Position numbers and translations under genes: made by a program
Shown here: piece after piece, positions 1 to 6,936 of the stretch
Numbering within the stretch: the first letter of the stretch is position 1
Layout: the number at the start of each line of letters is the position of its first letter
The notes under the pieces: model-generated
Told to the model about the DNA's origin: nothing
Database searches by the model: none
The model's input: only the letters and a program-made list of their open reading frames with translations
From: Planococcus sp. (in: firmicutes)
GTDB taxonomy: Bacteria; Bacillota; Bacilli; Bacillales_A; Planococcaceae
NCBI GenBank assembly: GCA_030147455.1
Contig: JASKZU010000089.1
Span: forward strand, 1 to 7,057
Direction: 5' to 3'
DNA length: 7,057 nucleotides

Positions 1-85
1 GATAATTCCGGTGAAAGAGACAGTTGATAGTCGAAGATTCGGAGTACGCATAGCCGATATAAGAATAGATGGGGTGAATGGAAAA
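1..85 (+). other. Upstream gap, possible end of a preceding gene
   Basis: The rluB reading frame stays open upstream of its chosen start, but the residues it would encode do not resemble the conserved start of RluB. Another + frame, beginning at base 1, reads eight codons and then a TGA at 25-27, so it could be the last codons of an upstream gene. Eight residues are too few to identify it. I see no convincing promoter or terminator here. A TTGATA at 24-29 and a TATAAG at 58-63 exist but are 28 bp apart and do not pair as a promoter. Confidence 0.2.
71..77 (+). promoter_or_regulatory. rluB ribosome binding site
   Basis: GGGGTGA lies 8 nt upstream of the ATG at 86. It decides the start: neither the GTG at 11 nor the GTG at 74 has a purine-rich site at a proper distance, and the protein from 86 begins exactly where the family's S4 domain begins. 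Confidence 0.6.
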
Positions 86-817
86 ATGGAGAGATTACAA
101 AAAGTGCTGGCCCATGCAGGAATTGCATCAAGGCGTAAAGCAGAACAAATGATTTTAGACGGAAAAGTACGAGTTAACGGTAAAACAGTGAAAGAATTGG
201 GTGTCAAGGTGACGGCTTCCGATAAAATTGAAGTTGAAGGCGTTCAGCTGGAAAAAGAACGTAAAGTTTATTATTTGCTTTACAAGCCGCGCGGCGTCAT
301 TTCAGCTGTATCAGACGACAAAAACCGCAAAGTAGTAACGGAATTTTTTCCGAATGTAGAAGAACGCATTTATCCGGTCGGCCGACTGGATTATGACACG
401 TCAGGGCTTTTGCTGTTGACCAACGATGGGGAATTTGCCAATAGCTTGACCCATCCGAAGTTTGAAATCGATAAAACTTACGTGGCCCGCCTGAAAGGAA
501 TTCCAGCACGGGAAGACCTTCAGAAACTCGAACGCGGCATCAAGCTGGAAGATGGCATGACGGCACCGGCCAAATTAAAGCTGTTGTCCGGTGAACGAAA
601 AGCAGAAAAAGCGATCGTCCAAATTACAATTCACGAAGGACGCAACCGCCAAGTTCGACGCATGTTTGAAGCAATTGGTTTTCCTGTGCAGAAGTTGAGC
701 CGCGAGCAGTTTGCTTTTTTAACGCTTCATGGACTAAACGCCGGAGAATCACGCGAGCTGACACCACATGAAGTAAAACAGCTGCGTGTTCTTGCAGATA
801 CTGGAAAGCGCCGCTAA
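86..817 (+). CDS. rluB: 23S rRNA pseudouridine synthase RluB (RsuA/RluB/E/F family)
   Basis: This 243-residue cytoplasmic enzyme isomerises a specific uridine in 23S rRNA to pseudouridine; in E. coli RluB the target is U2605. Residues 1-60 form an S4 RNA-binding domain (MERLQKVLAHAGIASRRKAE, then GKVRVNG). The catalytic domain follows, with KPRG at 67-70, the family motif GRLDYDTSGLLLLTND containing the presumed catalytic Asp102, and EGRNRQVRRM at 184-193. Length matches the family, about 240 residues as I recall for B. subtilis. The frame is open back to the GTG at 11, which would add 25 residues, but the ATG at 86 has a good ribosome binding site and the canonical N-terminus. In B. subtilis rluB (ypuL) also sits just before resA. 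No terminator follows, so some transcripts may run into resA. The family is certain; RluB over a sister enzyme rests on similarity and neighbours. Confidence 0.93.
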   Translation: MERLQKVLAHAGIASRRKAEQMILDGKVRVNGKTVKELGVKVTASDKIEVEGVQLEKERKVYYLLYKPRGVISAVSDDKNRKVVTEFFPNVEERIYPVGRLDYDTSGLLLLTNDGEFANSLTHPKFEIDKTYVARLKGIPAREDLQKLERGIKLEDGMTAPAKLKLLSGERKAEKAIVQITIHEGRNRQVRRMFEAIGFPVQKLSREQFAFLTLHGLNAGESRELTPHEVKQLRVLADTGKRR

Positions 818-818
818 C

Positions 819-838
819 GTTCACAAACCCTTCAAAAC
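819..838 (-). promoter_or_regulatory. Probable ResD-binding direct repeat upstream of resA
   Basis: Read on the minus strand, 827-819 is TTTGTGAAC, matching 8 of 9 positions of the ResD consensus TTTGTGAAT as I remember it from B. subtilis. A second, weaker copy, GTTTTGAAG (838-830), matches the consensus at 6 of 9. The two start 11 bp apart, one helical turn, which is the arrangement OmpR/PhoB-type winged-helix regulators usually bind. They lie roughly 40-60 bp upstream of the start point expected from the -10 at 867-872, a suitable place for an activator. The sequence match is seen; binding and activation are inferred from the B. subtilis system. Confidence 0.5.
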
Positions 839-863
839 TCAGCTCAGGCGGCTATCTAAAGTT

Positions 864-872
864 TGCTATAAT
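864..872 (+). promoter_or_regulatory. resA promoter, extended -10
   Basis: TGCTATAAT is a perfect extended -10 (TGn plus TATAAT, with the hexamer at 867-872) for the housekeeping sigma factor. No hexamer 16-18 bp upstream resembles TTGACA, which fits a promoter that relies on the TG motif and on an upstream activator. The expected start is near 879, giving a leader of about 25 nt before the resA ATG. Confidence 0.7.
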
Positions 873-884
873 GAGTTTGCATCA

Positions 885-898
885 TCCTTCGAAGGAGG
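885..898 (+). promoter_or_regulatory. resA ribosome binding site within a palindrome
   Basis: AAGGAGG (892-898) is a near-perfect Shine-Dalgarno 6 nt before the ATG at 905. Its first half lies in the 12-bp perfect palindrome TCCTTCGAAGGA (885-896), which could fold as a 4-bp stem with a TCGA loop and partly hide the site. The ribosome binding site is clear; an effect of the hairpin is speculative. Confidence 0.75.
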
Positions 899-904
899 AT
901 ATTT

Positions 905-1456
905 ATGAGTACGGAAAAAAAACAAAACAAGAAACAAAACAGAACGATTATGCGTTCAGTTATTTTGCTGTTATTGGTCGCGGCCATTGGCTATACCATC
1001 TACAACAGCGTAACGGCAGACGAAGTGGAAGTGCTGCGGGTAGGAGATCAGGCACCAGATTTCACGCTGACAGATTTGGACGGCGAAACGCACCGGTTGT
1101 CCGATTATAAAGGACAAGGCGTATTCCTTAACTTTTGGGGCACTTGGTGTGAGCCGTGCATTAAAGAAATGCCGGCAATGGCTAATCAATACCAAATTTA
1201 TGGCGACCAAGGCGTTCAAATCCTTGCCATCAACATCGCACAATCGAATTTTGAAGTTGAGACTTTTGCCCGCCAGTATGGGCTTAATTTCCCGATTGCA
1301 ATCGATCGCGATAAAAGTGTTATGACTGCATATAATATCCGCCCGCTTCCAACAACGATGTTAGTAAATCCGGAGGGCCAGATCGAGCGGATCGTCACCG
1401 GTGAAATGACTGAACAGGACATCGCAGGTTTTATGGAAGAAATCAAACCTGAATAA
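905..1456 (+). CDS. resA: Thiol-disulfide oxidoreductase ResA (cytochrome c maturation)
   Basis: ResA is a membrane-anchored thioredoxin-like protein on the outer face of the membrane. It reduces the oxidised CXXCH cysteines of apocytochrome c so that haem can be attached. The 183-residue protein has a short, basic, cytoplasmic N-terminus, one membrane segment at about 16-35 acting as an uncleaved anchor (no lipobox or clear cleavage site), and a TlpA/AhpC-TSA type domain from about 44. The active site is WCEPC with Cys82 and Cys85. Glu88, three residues after the second Cys, corresponds to the Glu (Glu80) important in B. subtilis ResA, and the cis-Pro loop is at LPTT (Pro149). Cys82 and Cys85 are the only cysteines. 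The start has an excellent ribosome binding site. The resB ribosome binding site overlaps this gene's stop codon, indicating one operon. In family terms StoA or another TlpA-like protein is possible, but adjacency to resBC makes ResA secure. Confidence 0.96.
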   Translation: MSTEKKQNKKQNRTIMRSVILLLLVAAIGYTIYNSVTADEVEVLRVGDQAPDFTLTDLDGETHRLSDYKGQGVFLNFWGTWCEPCIKEMPAMANQYQIYGDQGVQILAINIAQSNFEVETFARQYGLNFPIAIDRDKSVMTAYNIRPLPTTMLVNPEGQIERIVTGEMTEQDIAGFMEEIKPE

Positions 1457-1469
1457 GGAGATTTTTCGG

Positions 1470-3122
1470 ATGGACAAATTGCTTTGTAAATGCGGCCACG
1501 AAAACCCGCCGGGCACGATGCTCTGTGAATCGTGCGGGCGGCCGCTCAATGAACAGGAACAAAACAAACCACTGGCCGATATGCGGTATGAAGGATCGGC
1601 CAGAAGATCCCAGACGTATAACAAATCAATCGTCGACAAGATCTGGAATTTCTTTTCCAGCGTCAAAGTCGGGGTCAGCATTATCATCGTATTGCTGATC
1701 GCTGCTGCTCTCGGTACAATTCTCCCTCAGCAGCAGTATGTGCCAGCCAATACGGAGGCGACAATCAAAGCCTACTATACCGATATTTATGGAACGGTAG
1801 GGACGGTATACCACGCACTCGGCTTCCATGATATGTACAACTCGTTTTGGTTTATCGGCCTCGTCGGCATGCTGGCGATTTCGCTGATCATCGCGAGTCT
1901 TGACCGCTTTGTGCCATTATACAAATCACTTAAAAATCAGCGCGTTTTGCGCCACCCAAGCTTTATGCGCAAACAGCGCATTTATGCTCAAGGACATGGC
2001 CAGGAAGATACCATGTTAAAGGCAGAAGAAAAGCTGAAAGAACTGAAATACAATGTATCTACCGACAAAAACGGCCTGCTTGCAGAAAAAGGCCGCTTTT
2101 CACGCTGGGGCCCGTACGTTAACCATATCGGATTGATTATCTTTCTGTTTGGCGTCATGCTGCGCATGATTCCCGGTTTCCATGTGGATGAAACGCTGTG
2201 GATTCGCGAAGGCGAAACACGCGCAATTCCGGATGCTCCGGGATATGTGCTTGAAAGCAAAGGCTTTACTTTGGAAACCTATACGGGCGAAGGCGAAGAG
2301 GAAAAGTTTGGCGAAGCAATCGACCGCGTCGGCAATGTAGCGAAAAACTACCAGACAGACGTCGTTCTGTACCGGATTCCTGAAGGCACTGTGCCGGGTG
2401 ATACCGCCAACATGGAAAAAGTCGATGAATATGCGATCCGTGTCAACCAGCCGTTTAAATTCGATGGGTATGCCCTGTACCAAATGGACTTCCGGCAGGA
2501 TGAATTAAAAACAATGACTTTTGCCTTGGAAAACAAAGAAACGCAGGAAAGCCGCGGCGAGCTGACCATCGATTTAGTTAATCCTGAAACAAATTATGAA
2601 TTGTCGGATGGTTCGTCTGTTGAATTGCTCGGCTATTATCCAGACTTTTCGGGATTTGAAAACGGAGAGCCGCAAACGGCAACCCCGTTGCCGAAGAACC
2701 CAGGCTTCCTTGTCAAGATGACAACGCCGGATACACCGGATGGGGAGACAAGTTTTATTACGATTCAAAACACGGTTGAGCCGCTCGGAGACAATGAATA
2801 CAAACTGGCATTCCAAAACGTTGAAACGCGCGATGCATCCGGTTTGACCGTCCGAAAAGACCTGACATTGCCGATTCTTGGCCTTGGCGGATTAATCTTT
2901 ATGATCGGCGTGGCACAGGGAATGTACTTTAACCACCGGCGCTTCTGGATTCAGCAGCAGCCGGATGGCAGCTTCCTGCTTGCCGGCCATACAAACAAAA
3001 ACTGGTTCGGCTTGAAAAAAGACTTGAACCAGGTAAGTGAACACGCTTCTCTTCCGGCTTATCGCGACCAACAGGAAGACATGGAAGCACAGGAGAAAAA
3101 GGAAGGTGAGCAAGCGACATGA
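1470..3122 (+). CDS. resB: Cytochrome c biogenesis protein ResB (Ccs1/CcsB) with N-terminal zinc ribbon
   Basis: ResB is the Ccs1-type half of the System II haem export and cytochrome c synthase complex and works with ResC in the cytoplasmic membrane. The protein has 550 residues, close to the length I recall for B. subtilis ResB. In order it shows: a short N-terminal zinc-ribbon-like knuckle (Cys6, Cys8, Cys19, Cys22) on the expected cytoplasmic side; membrane segments at about 64-86, 125-145 and 216-234; a large extracytoplasmic domain from about 236 to 465; a fourth membrane segment at about 466-487; and a charged cytoplasmic tail. [16 protein letters not shown] (208-223) is strongly conserved, and His219 within it is a candidate haem ligand in the membrane. 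AAGGAG (1455-1460) lies 9 nt before the ATG and overlaps the resA stop. The gene overlaps resC by 4 bp (ATGA). No cysteine occurs outside the ribbon. Membrane limits are by eye. Confidence 0.96.
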   Translation: MDKLLCKCGHENPPGTMLCESCGRPLNEQEQNKPLADMRYEGSARRSQTYNKSIVDKIWNFFSSVKVGVSIIIVLLIAAALGTILPQQQYVPANTEATIKAYYTDIYGTVGTVYHALGFHDMYNSFWFIGLVGMLAISLIIASLDRFVPLYKSLKNQRVLRHPSFMRKQRIYAQGHGQEDTMLKAEEKLKELKYNVSTDKNGLLAEKGRFSRWGPYVNHIGLIIFLFGVMLRMIPGFHVDETLWIREGETRAIPDAPGYVLESKGFTLETYTGEGEEEKFGEAIDRVGNVAKNYQTDVVLYRIPEGTVPGDTANMEKVDEYAIRVNQPFKFDGYALYQMDFRQDELKTMTFALENKETQESRGELTIDLVNPETNYELSDGSSVELLGYYPDFSGFENGEPQTATPLPKNPGFLVKMTTPDTPDGETSFITIQNTVEPLGDNEYKLAFQNVETRDASGLTVRKDLTLPILGLGGLIFMIGVAQGMYFNHRRFWIQQQPDGSFLLAGHTNKNWFGLKKDLNQVSEHASLPAYRDQQEDMEAQEKKEGEQAT

Positions 3123-4303
3123 CGTTAGCCGATATTAGCTCCAATCTATTATATGTAGCATTTATCGCCTACTTGATTGCAACTTTCGTTTTTGGCGGAG
3201 CAGTCAAAGGAAACAAAAAAGGCTCGTTCAAATCTGAACAGCGGTGGGGCAAAATCGCGATTACGATCACGTTAATCGGTTTTGTTTCGCAACTTGGCTA
3301 TTTCATCACCAGGTGGATAGTCACAGGCCATGCACCGGTCAGCAATATGTTCGAATTCACGACAGCATTTGGAATGACGCTGGTCGGCGGATTCATCATT
3401 TTATATGCACTTTACCGCACAGCGGTTCTTGGCATGATCGTCTTGCCGGTTGCCTTGTTGATCATCGCTTATGCAAGCATGTTCCCGAGCGAAGTGAGCC
3501 CGCTTATCCCGGCGCTTCAAACTAATTGGCTGGCAATCCATGTAATTACGGTCGTAATTGCTGAAGGGGTGCTCGCGATCAGTGCAGCAGCCGGCTTGAT
3601 TTACTTGATCAAGGTCGTCGACCAGAAAAAGAAATCCAAGCAGCGCTTCTGGCTTGAAGCCATTATGTATTCACTCGTCTTGGTTTTGGGCTTTGTGGCA
3701 ACTAGTACATTCTTTACGCTCACAAATTACGAAGCGGATTTTGCCTACGTCAATAAAGACGACCAAGCTTCACAAATTACGTATAACATGCCAGCCATAT
3801 TCGGGATGAATGAGTACGAGTCATTGACGGACGGGGCATTTACGCCAATCTTGGAAATGCCGCCGATTATCCATGCCGGCAAATTAACGACTGTACTGTG
3901 GTCGCTTATGGTTGGATCAGTTCTGTACGGCTTGATTCGTCTGATCTTCCGCAAGCGCATTTCGGAAATGCTGCAGCCATTTACAAAAAACGTCAACTTG
4001 CAGTTGATGGATGAAATCAACTACCGTTCAGTCATTATCGGTTTTCCGATTTTCTCGCTCGGTGCATTGATTTTCGCCATGATTTGGGCGCAGATTGCCT
4101 GGTCCCGTTTCTGGGGCTGGGACCCGAAAGAAGTATGGGCGCTAGTTACATTTCTGTTTTATGCAGCTTATCTGCATTTGCGACTCGGCAAAGGATGGGA
4201 CGGCGAAAAGTCAGCCTGGCTTGCAGTGATCGGTTTTGTCATCATCATGTTCAACTTGGTGGCTGTTAACTTGATTATCGCTGGATTGCACTCCTATGCC
4301 TGA
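3119..4303 (+). CDS. resC: Cytochrome c biogenesis protein ResC (CcsA, haem-handling WWD protein)
   Basis: ResC is the CcsA partner of ResB. It carries haem through the membrane and presents it on the outer face for ligation to apocytochrome c. The 394-residue protein is very hydrophobic, with about eight or more membrane segments; clear ones fall near 8-27, 47-64, 80-97, 103-121, 138-163, 183-200, 308-326 and 367-388. The tryptophan-rich WWD signature WGWDPKE is at 332-338. By spacing against the CcsBA histidine scheme as I remember it, His251 and His391 would be the two external haem ligands and His353 the membrane ligand. [10 protein letters not shown] (70-79) is another family motif. The start overlaps the resB stop as ATGA, with AAGGTGA (3103-3109) 9 nt upstream, so translation is probably coupled. 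There are no cysteines. A strong terminator begins 2 bp after the stop. Length matches the Bacillus family. Confidence 0.96.
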   Translation: MTLADISSNLLYVAFIAYLIATFVFGGAVKGNKKGSFKSEQRWGKIAITITLIGFVSQLGYFITRWIVTGHAPVSNMFEFTTAFGMTLVGGFIILYALYRTAVLGMIVLPVALLIIAYASMFPSEVSPLIPALQTNWLAIHVITVVIAEGVLAISAAAGLIYLIKVVDQKKKSKQRFWLEAIMYSLVLVLGFVATSTFFTLTNYEADFAYVNKDDQASQITYNMPAIFGMNEYESLTDGAFTPILEMPPIIHAGKLTTVLWSLMVGSVLYGLIRLIFRKRISEMLQPFTKNVNLQLMDEINYRSVIIGFPIFSLGALIFAMIWAQIAWSRFWGWDPKEVWALVTFLFYAAYLHLRLGKGWDGEKSAWLAVIGFVIIMFNLVAVNLIIAGLHSYA

Positions 4304-4304
4304 T

Positions 4305-4349
4305 CGAAAAGCCTTTTCCTTAAGCGGAGAAGGCTTTTCGTTTATTTTT
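4305..4349 (+). terminator. Intrinsic terminator after resC
   Basis: CGAAAAGCCTTTTCC (4305-4319) pairs with GGAGAAGGCTTTTCG (4326-4340), a 15-bp stem with a single T-G wobble pair and a 6-nt loop, followed directly by TTTATTTTT. This is a textbook Rho-independent terminator. It starts 2 bp after the resC stop and separates resABC from resDE. Full termination or partial readthrough cannot be decided from sequence. Confidence 0.93.
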
Positions 4350-4363
4350 CGGGTCCTTATCGG

Positions 4364-4369
4364 TACAAT
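4364..4369 (+). promoter_or_regulatory. Possible weak resD promoter (-10)
   Basis: TACAAT matches the -10 consensus at 5 of 6 positions and lies between the terminator and resD, where an independent promoter is expected. No good -35 is found at 16-18 bp; that spacing falls in the terminator T-tract. The expected start near 4376 gives a leader of about 27 nt. In B. subtilis resDE is known to have its own weaker promoter in addition to readthrough from resA. I saw no ResD-like box here. Confidence 0.4.
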
Positions 4370-4390
4370 GAACGTATGAGAGATGAAGTT

Positions 4391-4395
4391 GGAGG
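4391..4395 (+). promoter_or_regulatory. resD ribosome binding site
   Basis: GGAGG lies 7 nt before the ATG at 4403. It supports that start over the in-frame ATG at 4376, which has no ribosome binding site and would add nine residues ahead of a normal receiver-domain N-terminus. Confidence 0.75.
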
Positions 4396-4402
4396 GATTG
4401 GA

Positions 4403-5119
4403 ATGGCTGAAGAAGTAACGATTCTTGTAGTGGACGATGAAGAAAGAATCCGTCGCCTGCTGAAAATGTATTTAGAGCGGGAAGGATACCTAGTAGAAGA
4501 AGCCGAGAACGGTGTCCAGGCTATGGAAATGGCGACTGAAACCGATTACCATTGCATTTTGCTCGATCTGATGATGCCGGAGAAAAATGGCATAGAAGTG
4601 GCGACGGAATTACGGGAAACCAAGATGACGCCGATTATCATGCTGACAGCAAAAGGCGAGGAAGCAAACCGGGTTGAAGGATTTGAATCCGGTGCTGACG
4701 ATTACATCGTCAAACCATTCAGCCCGCGTGAAGTTGTGCTTCGCGTCAAAGCTATTTTACGGCGTTCGTCGGCTTATTCGCCGTCCGCAAGTTCGACGGT
4801 CTCAAAAGACCTCGTCGTGTTTCCGCATTTGACGATCGACCATGATGCCCACCGGGTCACAGCGGACGGTGTCGAAGTGAACTTGACTCCGAAAGAATAT
4901 GAACTGTTGTATTTTCTCGCCAAATCCCCGGATAAAGTATTCGACCGGGAGCACTTGCTAAAAGAAGTATGGCATTATGACTTTTTCGGCGATCTTCGCA
5001 CAGTCGATACACACGTCAAGCGCTTGCGCGAAAAGCTCAACCGCGTGTCCGAGTCTGCTGCAAAAATGATCGTTACCGTTTGGGGAGTCGGCTATAAATT
5101 CGAGGTCGGCAATGAATAG
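4403..5119 (+). CDS. resD: Response regulator ResD (OmpR/PhoB family)
   Basis: ResD is the DNA-binding partner of ResE. In B. subtilis it activates genes for aerobic and anaerobic respiration, including resA, ctaA, fnr, nasD and hmp. From the start chosen here it has 238 residues. The receiver domain covers about 5-120, with acidic pocket Asp11-Asp12, phospho-acceptor Asp55 in LLDLMMP, Thr82 and Lys104 (KPF). A linker at about 122-138 leads to an OmpR-type winged helix with LTPKEYELLYFLA at 161-173, RTVDTHVKRLREKL at 199-212 (recognition helix) and VWGVGYKFE near the end. The recognition helix appears identical to that of B. subtilis ResD as I remember it, which justifies looking for the B. 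subtilis DNA consensus. Its single cysteine, Cys51, lies four residues before Asp55. The last 8 bp overlap the resE start. Identity is secure from neighbours and similarity. Confidence 0.96.
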   Translation: MAEEVTILVVDDEERIRRLLKMYLEREGYLVEEAENGVQAMEMATETDYHCILLDLMMPEKNGIEVATELRETKMTPIIMLTAKGEEANRVEGFESGADDYIVKPFSPREVVLRVKAILRRSSAYSPSASSTVSKDLVVFPHLTIDHDAHRVTADGVEVNLTPKEYELLYFLAKSPDKVFDREHLLKEVWHYDFFGDLRTVDTHVKRLREKLNRVSESAAKMIVTVWGVGYKFEVGNE

Positions 5120-6890
5120 AATATGGAATAGTATCGTCGGGAAGCTGTGGGTAACCATTTTGCTTCTCGTTTCCTTTGTCCTGTTTATTGTGACCGTTCT
5201 GCTTTTGGAGTTTTTAGGAAACTTCCACACTGAGACGGTCCAGGAGTCCCTTCACAACGAAGCGAACATGATTGCGCGCATTTTTAATGACCATGAAGGG
5301 GAAAGCACGTTATCGATTGTCGGTGAAGTGCTGGGAGATGAAACGAACGCGGTGATTGCAGAAGAGCCGGGAGCTATTTCGTATTTTTTGCATGATGGCT
5401 TGAACGGCGAAGAAATCCGCGCAAAAATCATCAGCGAGCCGGCTTTCCAAAAAGTGTTCGAAACCGATGAAACCGTAACAAAAGAAATGCTGTTGCCTTC
5501 TTTATCAGAGGCGAACCGGATGGAATCTTATATTGTCATGGCTTCTCCGTTGCAAACAGGCGACGAACTCCATGGAACCGTTTTTATTTACCAATCGTTG
5601 GGGGTAATGGACCGGACGACTGAGCGAACGACGAATATCGTTTTTCTTTCCGCGTTTATTGCGCTGCTGCTGACGACCTTTTTTGCTTTCTTTTTATCAA
5701 CCCGCATCACTTCACCGCTTCGCAATATGCGGGAAGGGGCGTTTGAGCTGGCGAAAGGGAATTTTGACACAAAAGTAAAAGTTTCATCCGGTGATGAAAT
5801 CGGCCAGTTGGCGATTGCTTTTAATCAAATGGGCCGCCAGCTAAAAGATCATGTTGAAATGATTAATCAGGAAAAAGAACAGCTTGCGAGTGTCCTGACT
5901 TCGATGGCAGATGCTGTTATAACGTTCAACCAGGACAAAACCATTTTACTGAGCAATCCCCCGGCAGAAAAATTGTTGAACCAATGGCTGTTCAAACAAG
6001 GAACGAAAGGTACAAAGGATTTGCCGCCTGAAATGCTTCATATGCTCGACCATGTGCTGACGTTCCAGGAGGAAATCGAAGAAGAGCTTGAAATCGAAGG
6101 GGCTTACTATGCCATCAACTTCAGCCCTCTATACAGCGGCCAGACGGTACGCGGCGCGGTAGCGGTACTTCACAACATGACCGAACAGCATAAGCTTGAA
6201 AAGTTGCGTGAAGATTTTATCGCCAATGTATCCCACGAACTCCGCACGCCGATTGCTATGCTTCAAGGTTATAGCGAAGCATTGCTTGATGATGTGGGAG
6301 CCAGTGACGAAGAACGCAACGAAATGACGAAGATCATTTATGAAGAGTCCCAGCGGATGGGCCGCCTGGTGACGGATCTGTTGAATTTGGCCAGAATGGA
6401 ATCCGGCCACATGCGCATCTACAAAGAGTTGGTTCAATTTAATTCAGCCATCGAGCGCATGACCAATAAATTTGCGCAAGCAGCAAAAGAGAACGGCATC
6501 GCGCTGCGCTTTTCGACCACGCTGGATGATTGGGCGGCAGCTGATCTGGACGAAGACCGCATCGAGCAAGTAATGACCAATTTGATCGATAATGCGCTTC
6601 GCCATACTCCAGAAGGAGGGCAAGTGCATGTCCGTGTCGAAAAAGAGGGAGACTACGCAAAAGTGTCAGTAAACGATACAGGTGCCGGCATTTCCGAAGA
6701 AGACCTGACATTTGTCTTTGAGCGCTTTTACAAGGCCGACAAAGCACGCACGCTCGGAAAAGGCGGAACCGGGCTCGGCTTAGCGATCGCGAGCAATATT
6801 ATCAACATGCACGCAGGAGAAATCCGGGTTGAAAGTACACTGGGCACAGGCACTTCGTTTATCTTTACGCTGCCATTGATCGAAATGTAA
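5112..6890 (+). CDS. resE: Sensor histidine kinase ResE
   Basis: ResE is the membrane kinase (and probably phosphatase) for ResD, responding in B. subtilis to oxygen limitation and nitric oxide. The 592-residue protein has, in order: membrane segment 1 at about 11-34; an extracytoplasmic domain at about 35-174; membrane segment 2 at about 175-196; a HAMP linker at about 197-248; a PAS-like domain at about 258-356; HisKA with the phospho-acceptor His375 in NVSHELRTP; and HATPase_c with the N box (Asn490, Asn494), DTGAGI at 522-527, FERFYKAD at 536-543 and GGTGLGLA at 551-558. All catalytic motifs are intact. There is no cysteine anywhere, so thiol or Cys-ligated iron-sulfur sensing within ResE can be excluded. 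The ATG lies inside the resD end (8-bp overlap), with GAGGT (5102-5106) 5 nt upstream, implying coupled translation. Length is close to the roughly 590 residues I recall for B. subtilis ResE. Confidence 0.95.
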   Translation: MNRIWNSIVGKLWVTILLLVSFVLFIVTVLLLEFLGNFHTETVQESLHNEANMIARIFNDHEGESTLSIVGEVLGDETNAVIAEEPGAISYFLHDGLNGEEIRAKIISEPAFQKVFETDETVTKEMLLPSLSEANRMESYIVMASPLQTGDELHGTVFIYQSLGVMDRTTERTTNIVFLSAFIALLLTTFFAFFLSTRITSPLRNMREGAFELAKGNFDTKVKVSSGDEIGQLAIAFNQMGRQLKDHVEMINQEKEQLASVLTSMADAVITFNQDKTILLSNPPAEKLLNQWLFKQGTKGTKDLPPEMLHMLDHVLTFQEEIEEELEIEGAYYAINFSPLYSGQTVRGAVAVLHNMTEQHKLEKLREDFIANVSHELRTPIAMLQGYSEALLDDVGASDEERNEMTKIIYEESQRMGRLVTDLLNLARMESGHMRIYKELVQFNSAIERMTNKFAQAAKENGIALRFSTTLDDWAAADLDEDRIEQVMTNLIDNALRHTPEGGQVHVRVEKEGDYAKVSVNDTGAGISEEDLTFVFERFYKADKARTLGKGGTGLGLAIASNIINMHAGEIRVESTLGTGTSFIFTLPLIEM

Positions 6891-6911
6891 CTTTTCGGGC
6901 GAGTCGACGAC
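6886..6911 (+). promoter_or_regulatory. Probable ECF-sigma (SigX-type) promoter of sigX
   Basis: TGTAAC (6886-6891) and CGAC (6908-6911) are separated by 16 bp. This is the -35/-10 form of ECF sigma promoters, with the AAC core and a CGWC-type -10, and it matches the autoregulated SigX class of B. subtilis as I remember it. The -35 overlaps the resE stop codon TAA (6888-6890). An overlapping CGAC at 6905 would give only 13 bp and is less likely. The expected start lies a few bases after 6911, leaving a leader of about 20 nt with a G-rich ribosome binding site (GGGGGGAG, 6925-6932). No housekeeping promoter is evident in this gap. Confidence 0.6.
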
Positions 6912-6936
6912 TAATTGAAGGAACGGGGGGAGTTGG

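Noticed and set aside
24..63. Promoter for rluB from TTGATA (24-29) and TATAAG (58-63)
   Set aside because: The spacing is 28 bp, far outside 16-18, and neither element has a good partner.
11..85. Longer RluB from the GTG at 11 (25 extra residues)
   Set aside because: There is no ribosome binding site at a proper distance, and the extension does not resemble the family. The ATG at 86 has GGGGTGA upstream and gives the standard MERLQKV start.
871..1110. 79-codon open frame starting inside the TATAAT
   Set aside because: It overlaps resA in another frame, has no ribosome binding site, and resembles no known protein.
2100..2483. 127-codon open frame on the minus strand inside resB
   Set aside because: It is an antisense shadow of a well-conserved gene, with no recognisable domain. 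Similar shadows inside resE and resC were rejected for the same reason.
4376..4402. Upstream ATG start for ResD
   Set aside because: It has no ribosome binding site and coincides with the expected transcript start of the TACAAT element. The ATG at 4403 has GGAGG 7 nt upstream and gives a normal receiver N-terminus.
6905..6908. First CGAC as the ECF -10
   Set aside because: It would leave only 13 bp to TGTAAC. The second CGAC at 6908-6911 gives the usual 16 bp.
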